This document shows, piece by piece, positions 56,686-64,000 of a stretch of DNA of 64,000 nucleotides. Below the pieces are notes generated by a model. The model saw nothing but the letters and a program-made list of their open reading frames with translations, did not search any database and was not told where the DNA came from. Made by a program: the position numbers and the translations under genes. Source of the stretch: Oxytricha trifallax (lineage: Eukaryota > Ciliophora > Spirotrichea > Sporadotrichida > Oxytrichidae); NCBI GenBank assembly GCA_000711775.1, contig ARYC01001239.1, positions 1-64,000 on the forward strand, given 5' to 3'. Every line of letters begins with the position of its first letter. Positions within the stretch are counted from its first letter, which is position 1.

Positions 56686-57099
56686 AAAAAATATTAACTT
56701 TTAATTTATAGGTTGATATAGTTTTGCCGCTATTATGGTGGCAGCACATAAACTAGTTGAGTGCAATACTTTCAGTGTATGGCCACTTTTATTCATCAAA
56801 ATAGTGAGAAAAAAAACAAAAAACCTTTCAATTTTAATTTTTTTTAAATATTAATATGATTTACATTTAATTAATTTGGCAAAAAGTTATAATAAATTTT
56901 ATTAATCAAAATAAATTACTATATAAGTTAAATATCTTAAAGGATTTTAGGGTAAATATTTTAATAACAAAATATATAAAATTAAATACAATTATATTTA
57001 ATAGTGCAAGGTAAGTTAATTTGATTTTTATAAGTATACATGCCAAACTTAAATTTAACAGCTTGTTATATTTATATTATTAACAGAACTTAAGTTAAA
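56686..57099. other. AT-rich spacer
   Basis: Nothing recognised except a short raised-GC patch at 56,715-56,790 with no clear frame. Confidence 0.35.
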
Positions 57100-57720
57100 T
57101 GTTAAAAAAAATCTTTTCATTAAAATTCTCAAGAATAAATCATACAAAACTTTGAGGCTAGCTTCGAAGTTTTAAAATCTTCAAGCTTGAAAATATTATT
57201 ATAAAATAGTTATATAACAGCATATAGTTTATATTGGTAAATTCATATTTTAAGTATTCTAATCTTTATATCTCCAAATATAATGAAAGAAATTAAAAGA
57301 TTACATTCAAGATTATAAAGTTTCAAAGAAGGTATCTTTTATTCATATTAATATTTGCGAAATCAAAGAAGAGCTTCATATTATAGGATATGAAAACTGA
57401 TATTCAAACCTGAAAATAATATTATTGATTTTCATCTCCCAGAGTAACGATAAAGGATTTCAATAGATCATAGAGATTTGGAGATCTTGGAATGATAACG
57501 TTCGAAGAATTCCTAATACTTTTTAGATATGAAAAACAGGAGAGATAAAGAAATTAAGTAAAATATTTGGGCTCTAGAAGAAATAGCTTTAGAATGTGAT
57601 ATGTCAAGAAATGATTACTATAGCTTTAAAAGAGAATGAGATTAAAAATTGAGAATCTATCATATCAAAACTATAATAATATAAAAGCTATAAGATATGG
57701 CCTATTAAATAATCATAAAA
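57100..57720 (+). pseudogene. TBE kinase relic
   Basis: A diverged kinase region: EELHIIGYEN near 57,370 (corresponds to ELHKFLYVHRD), then IWALEEIALECDMSRNDYYS at 57,571-57,630, which closely matches VWALAATIIACDMPRNDYYC of TBE 4. The catalytic loop itself is scrambled by TGA and indels. Absent from the corresponding place in the 12.6-14.8 kb copy, so it entered after the duplication or was lost there. Confidence 0.65.
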
Positions 57721-58615
57721 CCGAACCATAGAGCAGGTCACAAAATCAGTTAAATATTTTTTGTATAGGTAAAATAAAATTTAAATATGAGCCCATGATA
57801 TCAAATGCTTTGACTGTGTAATTGAATATTTAAATAAAACAACTCTAATACATACTAATTTCTATTACACTAAACCATAATGCCCTAAGTTAATTGTATT
57901 AATATCCAGATAAAGCATGCCTTAATAGTCTCCTTTTATTAATAAAAAACTGAATCATACATCTCAAGGGGCTTCCACAATTTGTGTATTGATTGCTCTT
58001 TCAGCAACACCTAATATTTGTTTAAATTGATTCTTTAAAGTTACCTAATCTCCACATTTAAGGTACATTTGCTTGATCCAGAGGATGTAACTAGTAACCA
58101 CCTATTATTTATGTCATTCAATATTAATTATAATTTTTAAATTATTCGATTATGTTTTTTCGAGCATATATGTATGGCAAAATAAATAAAATCATATATT
58201 ACAATAATATGAAAATAAAATTAAAATTTTATACTAAATTTGTAAATATTTTAACATCATGTGTCATGTAAAAATTTACAACATTAAAGGAGATTATTTC
58301 ATCAAATTTTATTTAATATCCTATTTGATACCTAATTTTAATTGATAATCCTTAATATATAGAATATAATTTTATAATTATATACTAATATACGTAAAGA
58401 TGATTTATAGCGCTTTATAGAGAACTGCTCTCAAAAGGTCATGCCTAGTTATTTTTATGAATGCCTTTCTTATGTAATATCAATAATTGTTAATAAATGT
58501 TAGGTTTTCATAGCACATAAGAGCTGAAGAATGCTTTTCTATAAAATTTTTAATTAATAAATTGTATTTTTATTTTTATCATAAACTATAATATTTATAT
58601 TTTTTCTGGGGAAAA
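57721..58615. other. AT-rich IES-like spacer
   Basis: Nothing firmly recognised; a few raised-GC patches (57,960-58,100) without convincing frames. Confidence 0.35.
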
Positions 58616-58618
58616 AAT

Positions 58619-58735
58619 AATGACGACTTTCGGATGTGGTTAAACTAATTGTACTCAATATGGAAACCTAGATTAAAGTACACGGCTATATTTTGCATAT
58701 TATTTGGACAACAATAAAAGTCCAAAAATTATTCT
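58619..58735 (+). CDS. P2 MDS: N-terminal FGCG segment
   Basis: Reads MTTFGCGQTNCTQYGNLDQS, then TRLYFAYYLDNNKS. Paralogue of 14,822-14,930. First recognised MDS of a second large surface-protein gene (P2) on plus, which probably continues past TBE 4 and out of the window. Boundaries approximate. Confidence 0.65.
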
Positions 58736-59559
58736 AAAGTACTAATTATTTGTGATTGAATATTTTTGATTTAAAATTAATAAACATAAACACAATTTAT
58801 TTAGAAATAAAAAAACTCAATTAATAAAGGTAAGTTATATTCATAAAGACATTAATAGAAATGTTAAAAATCAAAATTTTATAGATCTAGTTATAGGTTC
58901 TAATCTTGTATTAAAAAGAAAACCATAATAAAATAAGAAGAAAAAAGAATTAAAATAATTTGTACTTTTTTTTAAGTTAATGCTAAAAATAGATAAACTT
59001 TTTATAATCAAAATTAAATTATTTCTTTTTAATTAGTTTTTTTTAACCTAAAAGGCTGATGACCTGAAATTCTTAATATCAAAAATATAAATAAACAAGA
59101 TTAAAAATTCGAATTTATATATAGGGTAGAAGTATTAGGGTAATGTAAAGAGGGGTTCAAACTATTAGGGGGAAAGGTCCTTTTAAAAAATTAATGAGAA
59201 TAATTTTTAATTTGTTTATAAAAAAGCAAATATTACAAATAAACATTTGATTTTTCCTGTTAAATTTTTATTCTCTTTTAATATTAAAAAATCTAATTTA
59301 GGGTTTTAAATGAACTCCTTACATTTGGTGAAACATATTATTAATTTCATATTATGTTATTTTTTTAGATTAATATAAATTTAGAAAACTGTTAAAATAT
59401 GTGTTATTTATATGAATAATAATGGAATAAGTTGAATAAATTTCAAGTCTGAAAGTATTTATTAATTACTTACATTAAGTTAATTATAATAAATTTATTT
59501 AATTTATAATGAAATTTAATTTTAGAAATTTCTCATATTTATTTAAATATTTAATTTGT

Positions 59560-59715
59560 TTAAAAACAGTTTCGTATGATTTATTTCCTGAAGTTACGAC
59601 TTTAAGAAATACCTAAATGTTCTTGGATTCATAACCTCCTCTTTCATTTGTACTTAGGACAGACATTTATGGGAATAATTGGTGGAGAGATTCCCTTGCT
59701 AGTATTATTTATAAA
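59560..59715 (+). CDS. P2 MDS: RTDIYGN segment
   Basis: Reads TVSYDLFPEVTTLRNTQMFL, then DSQPPLSFVLRTDIYGNNWW. Paralogue of 17,565-17,768. Spacing from the FGCG segment is about 0.9 kb here versus 2.7 kb in P1; the difference is partly the foldback element at 16.0 kb in P1. Confidence 0.7.
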
Positions 59716-60692
59716 TATATTTCCACAGTTTTTTCAATAAAATTCAATATAAATTTAATTTTTTTAAGTTAAAAATTGATGAGAAGATGTATTCAACATA
59801 TAATACTTCTTAATAACATGAAAGTCATGTTTTATTGTTCTTAATATAATTACACCCAGAAAATATTATTTCTATATAAAAAGGAATCTAATTAAAAATA
59901 TTTGTATATTACGAAATTCAAGATGCACTTGAGGATGATTATTAATATGTAAAAATAAATTTTATTAAAAAATAGAGAGAAAATAGGCTAATATATAAAA
60001 AATCGAATGTAAGTAAAAAAATCACTTAATGCTCTTGTTAGGAAGAATAGCTAATAAAAAAATAATATAGAAAAAAATTAAAAATTTCCTTGTCAAAAAC
60101 ATCCCTTAATTTTTTTATCAAAAGTCTGGCTAGGAAACTACCGCCCTCCCTAATATTCTATACCTTAAATCATTGGGTACTGCATTGTTTTATTCTTAAG
60201 CATAAAATTTTCTTATTGCTAAAAATAAATAAAAATTGGTACCTCGAAATATGCGAATTTATATTTAAACATTTTTTATTGGGATTAGGTTAAATGTAAA
60301 AAGTAAGATATTTTCCCAATTTAATTTGCTAAATTATTTCAAAATATTCAATAAATGGGGGGGGGAGTCAAAGTCGTTGCAAAAATTTTTTCGGAAACCT
60401 AAGTCCGTGTCACTAAATAATTTTTCAAAATTCACAAAATTAAAAGTCGTAGCCATAATTCAAAATTTTCTTTTTCTAATTGAACATAATTAAATACCTC
60501 AATAAATATGAAAATTTTATCACATATTATAGAATCATACTACTTCATAAAAATTCAGATACTTGACAGATAATGTTTCAAATATAAATAAATTAGAATT
60601 TACATAAATAGCTTATTTCCCTTTATCAAATATTTTGCTTTTATAAATAAAACTATATTAAATCTTAGTTAAAATATGATCACATGAATAAT
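59716..60692. other. AT-rich spacer with a G9 tract
   Basis: A run of nine G at 60,357-60,365 and a nearby sequence resembling the 2.7 kb foldback interior (CGGAAACCTAAGTCCGTG). AAACTACCGCCCTCCC near 60,138 recalls the same family. No gene supported. Confidence 0.4.
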
Positions 60693-60709
60693 CAAAACCC
60701 CAAAACCCC
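60693..60709. repeat. C4A4 telomere-like tip of TBE 4
   Basis: Perfect CAAAACCCCAAAACCCC, the hypotrich telomere repeat, as described for TBE termini. Confidence 0.95.
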
Positions 60710-60833
60710 TTAATGAGGTTTATAAGTGCTTTGATTTATCTAGAATTTGTAAGGGGTTAGGGATATTAATTAGTTTTAATTTGAAATTTTTAGTAAATGT
60801 ATTTAATTTAATCAATCAAAATACACTTTTGGA

Positions 60834-62220
60834 TCATGTGGGAAAGGTCTAAAGTTTATCTTACTTAACCAAAACTCTATCTACTCTATTGATATGTCTG
60901 ATCTTGAGTTTAAGTTTTATTATTATTGACTCTCCCATTTGTTTCATTGGTTGAGAGACCCTTTGCTTAACATCTTTCTCGCATCTAGCACAGTAGTAAT
61001 CGTTGCGAGGCATATCGCACGCTATTATTGTTGCTGCTAAAGCCCACACATCCTACTGTAAGTTTCCATCTCTCCAGTCTTATCTTTCAGGATAGTACCC
61101 CTGAATTCCCATTACAGCTCCAAGACTTGATACTTCCACTCTTTAGGGTCTGTTGAAATCGATTATTGATTTTCTTACAGGTGAAAAATTCAACATTATA
61201 TTCTAATGCTTGAGATCTTTGTGAACAAAGCCTAACTTATGAAGCTTTTTGATATTTATTATAGCTAAGGTTGATATTAATGCAAGCTATCTATGATTTC
61301 TTTGATCAAGTTATGAAATCTCTGAGTGTCAATTAAAAGAGTGGTAGTCTGAAAGCTGCATGATCTTTGGAACAGCATCTAGCTTTATTAAGTATTTGCA
61401 CTCTTTAAACTAAGCCTGAGTGAGTACTTAATACTCATTAGTAAACTCCATCTAATATTTATTATCACTTAAATGATAGTTGAAAGGCACCTTTTAAGCA
61501 GACTGAAGATCCTTAATAACTCTTTTGTCATAGGAGTCCTCTAGAATTAGGTAACTTTAAAGAGAAGTATCTGAAACAATCAATTCAAGGACTGGAATTT
61601 TCTTATTTTATATTTTAAATCATGATTTTAGTCACCTCTGATGCTAAGAGGTTGCGTGCAATCTTCACATAATCTTATTTGTTGGCTTGTTAAAGCTCAG
61701 AAACTTAAAGAGGCTCCCTTACTTTTCTTTTGTTGAGCAACTTAAGTTGAGTGTCTTAGTCTTCAGCATCTATTTTTTTCTTTTGGGCTTTTAAGAAATG
61801 CTTCTTTATGTCTATTACATGAGAGTACTACTTATGGCACTCAAAGCAGTCATTCTTTCCATCGATTTTATAATGCTTTAAGTATACAGTTGGTTTGGCT
61901 TCTCTATGGTCCTTCATATGTCCGTACCAGCTTGACTTATGAGCAAAATCTCTCTCACACTTCTCATATAATTATACTTCAACTTCCTCTGCTTGCATTG
62001 AAATTTCATTTCTAACTTTCTCCTCCTCTCCCTCACACTTGTTTGTCATTTATTTTCTATTATTAATTTCTATTTTAATAACGGAGACCTCAAGTGATAG
62101 CTCTGGTAGTTCCTTATGAGAGTTCATCTCACAGCTATCACACTTTTTATTGCTGCCAAAGGTAAGTCTCATTTAGTTTGATGGAAGGGCTGTTGTTTTT
62201 CTTAAAATGTTAGAGCTCAT
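60834..62220 (-). CDS. TBE 57-kDa-class C2H2 zinc-finger/protein-kinase protein
   Basis: From ATG 62,220 (MSSNILRKTTALPSNQMRLT) to TGA 60,836-60,834, about 460 codons. FGSNKK near the start matches the 51.9-53.4 kb copy. Two finger-like modules follow: CERDFAHKSSWYGHMKDH (first Cys replaced) and CFECHKQYSHVIDIKKHF. The kinase domain has LGFVHKDLKHQNIML (HKD in place of HRD), IIDFNRP (again DFN, not DFG), GIQGYYPE and DVWALAATIIACDMPRNDYY. The frame is open over long stretches, but the total length is not a multiple of three, so at least one indel exists. Same layout as TBE 3. Confidence 0.75.
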
Positions 62221-62395
62221 ATTTAAATTTGCATTTATCATTATAAAACTGCATTGCATCTATAACTCAGAACTCTTAAGGGAGCTTTGCAACCCTATAA
62301 GTTTTATGGAGGTTTTTAGAGTATTAGCAAATAAAAATGAGCACTAAGAGACGAACCAGCTCTAAATATGGGAGAGAAAGTAACCATTTTTACTA

Positions 62396-63204
62396 AGGTA
62401 AAATTTTTTGAGAGTAGGAAAATTTTTTAATTAATCTAAATTAGCATTTTAATGACTATGATGGAAGTCTTAAATAAATGAAAGAAAGTACAAATATGGA
62501 AATATGAGCGCACATTGAAATATAAAAATCTCAGATAGTTGATTATGGATAGGTCAATTACATTAGTACGATTTAGCAGAGGTCTGCGGAATCACAAATC
62601 CGCAGAGTTCCGCAGAGGGTCTGCAGTACTTTTCCGTCGCACGCCTCATTTGCCTCAGATGCGATTCTTAATTCACAGAGGCCATTAGGCTTATAATGCC
62701 ATATTCTTAATTAATTCTTAATTATTATAATAAATTAAGGAATTTGATTTTAATTTTTAATTAAAACTTAAATATATTAAACTTTGTTAAATTTCTCTAT
62801 AGAGAATTCTGATTAGTGATAAATTATTAATTTAGTAAATTGCGTAAATTAATTTATTCCTTAATTTATTATAATAATTAAGAATTAATTAAGAATATGG
62901 CATTATAAGCCTAATGGCCTCTGTGAATTAAGAATCGCATCTGAGGCAAATGAGGCGTGCGACGGAAAAGTACTACAGACCCTCTGCGAAACTCTGCGGA
63001 TTTGTGATTCCGCAGACCTCTGCTAAATCGTACTAATGTTATTGACCTATCCATAATAAACAATCTGAGATTTTTATATTTCATTGTGCGCTTATATTTC
63101 CATATTTGTACTTTCTTTCATTTATTTAAGACTTCCATCATAGTCATTAAAATGCTAATTTAGATTAATTAAAAAATTTTCCTACTCTCAAAAAATTTTA
63201 CCTT
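62396..63204. mobile_element. 809-bp near-perfect palindrome inserted in TBE 4
   Basis: Tips AAGGTAAAATTTTTTGAGAG and the exact inverse (63,181-63,204). Arms about 62,396-62,755 and 62,850-63,204 with few mismatches. Each arm has a GC-rich stretch with repeated CCGCAGA/TCTGCGG boxes (62,580-62,625) and CGTCGCACGCCTCATTTGCC. Located between the kinase and the 22-kDa-class ORF, where TBE 3 has no such insert. Non-coding. Confidence 0.9.
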
Positions 63205-63506
63205 ATCAATAATAAGTTGAGTTCAGTACGTACCGATTTAGGAGGTGCTCCTAATTAAGTACTAGCATTTTAGGAGCTGCTCCTAATTAAGTAAATGTCA
63301 ATTTAAATTTAAAAATATGGAACTAGAACAGTAGAAATTGAAATCATTCTCTCAAGTTTGAAACCAGCTCTCAAAACCTTCTCCATATCCTTCTTAGAGG
63401 TTGACCTCCTATAGGATACCAATATTTAATAGTAAGTTTTTCAGATATATATAATTGAAATTATTAAACTTAAATTTAAATATCATTTCTTAGATCTGTA
63501 AATAAG

Positions 63507-64000
63507 ATGGAGTCAATGAATGATTCAATGAAAAGAGTGCAAGCACAAGAATTGATTCAAAGATTTAGAAGCAAGATGGATTTGCATCATTACCTGGTGC
63601 AGCAAGGTAATGAATTCATAGTAACTAATCTTTATTATGTAGTTGGTTTGTTCCTGCCAACCATGAAAAGTACTAAAAATTCATTTCAAAGAGCTATACT
63701 CTGCGAAGAAAAGAAAGCATTGAAAACTTAAGATGTAAAGTTTGCAGAGATTCCAAACTAACCAGAAATATCAGTGACTAACTTATATGATAATGCTATG
63801 AATGACCCAGAGGTTTCGCAGTATCTGCCTACTAAGAAGCAGTTTTCAAATAAAATACCTAAAAGATAATATTTCTTTGGCATTCTTGCAACAATTAAAG
63901 GTGATTACTTGAAACAAATAATTCAAGAATCTCATAAGAAAAGTACAGCATCTCCTTAGAAGATAAGGACAAACAAGGGATCAAGATAAGTAAGAGCTGA
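63507..64000 (+). CDS. TBE 22-kDa-class ORF (3' end outside window)
   Basis: Starts at ATG 63,507 (MESMNDSMKRVQAQELIQRF) and continues with TAA read as Gln: FRSKMDLHHYLVQQGNEFIV, FLPTMKSTKNSFQRAILCEE, PEISVTNLYDNAMNDPE and FFGILATIKGDYLKQIIQES. This is the best-preserved N-terminus of the four copies. A one-base deletion near 63,944 shifts the HKKRYSISPE block out of frame. No recognised domain. Confidence 0.75.

Larger units (their letters stand above)
60693..64000. mobile_element. TBE transposon 4 (right part outside window)
   Basis: Left tip CAAAACCCCAAAACCCC (60,693-60,709) is an exact 17-bp telomere-repeat end, followed by TTAATGAGGTTTATAAGTGC as in other TBEs. Contains the zinc-finger/kinase gene (minus), a ~810 bp palindromic insertion and the start of the 22-kDa-class ORF (plus). 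The transposase should follow beyond 64,000. Lies downstream of the P2 MDSs seen here, probably in an IES of P2. Confidence 0.9.

Noticed and set aside
60090-60293. 67-codon standard-code ORF near the G-rich repeat
   Set aside because: Overlaps repeat-like sequence (CTACCGCCCTCCC) and has no homologue or coding composition.

Overview
The window reads as germline (micronuclear) DNA of a stichotrich/hypotrich ciliate close to Oxytricha, Stylonychia or Tetmemena. Four things support this. Base composition is very AT-rich. Real reading frames use TAA and TAG as glutamine and only TGA as stop. Cellular genes are broken into short coding segments (MDSs) separated by AT-rich spacers (IESs) with short shared repeats (pointers) at the junctions. 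Telomere-bearing elements (TBEs) are abundant: Tc1/mariner-class transposons whose ends carry C4A4 telomere-like sequence and which encode a ~42 kDa transposase, a 22-kDa-class ORF and a ~57 kDa C2H2 zinc-finger/protein-kinase protein. Standard-code ORF finding is nearly useless here.

Layout. 1-4.5 kb: the right end of one TBE nested in a second TBE; the second carries a ~1 kb foldback insertion and, remarkably, a host-gene MDS inside its transposase gene. 3.8-5.7 kb: two minus-strand MDSs of an RIIa/Dpy-30-domain protein, joinable in frame at pointer AGATCA. 5.9-6.4 kb: a GC-rich, hairpin-rich island, perhaps a structured RNA. 7.9-12.2 kb: a decayed TBE in the opposite orientation with three foldback insertions. 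12.6-13.3 kb repeats at 55.9-56.7 kb and begins a duplicated segment. 13.74-14.03 kb: an isolated GC-rich island.

14.8-51.2 kb: one very large plus-strand, apparently unscrambled locus. Its MDSs encode an N-terminal repeat-like ectodomain, a Cadg (cadherin-like) domain, a multi-pass membrane region and a cytoplasmic tail ending in TGA at 51,172. Its IESs hold foldback elements, TBE scraps and long palindromes. A separate coding block of unknown family lies at 18.6-20.0 kb, and a captured ORF sits inside a foldback element at 22.4-22.8 kb.

51.8-55.9 kb: a structurally complete ~4.08 kb TBE. 55.9-60.7 kb: the start of a paralogue of the giant gene, with homologous MDSs at 58.6 and 59.6 kb and a kinase relic. 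60.7-64.0 kb: a fourth TBE with a perfect C4A4 end and an ~800 bp palindrome, running off the window.

In hypotrichs, TBE transposases are known to take part in developmental DNA elimination. This window therefore shows the machinery's genes, its targets (IESs) and its retained products (MDSs) side by side. Translations were done by eye, so boundaries are approximate unless a pointer, start or stop codon is named.
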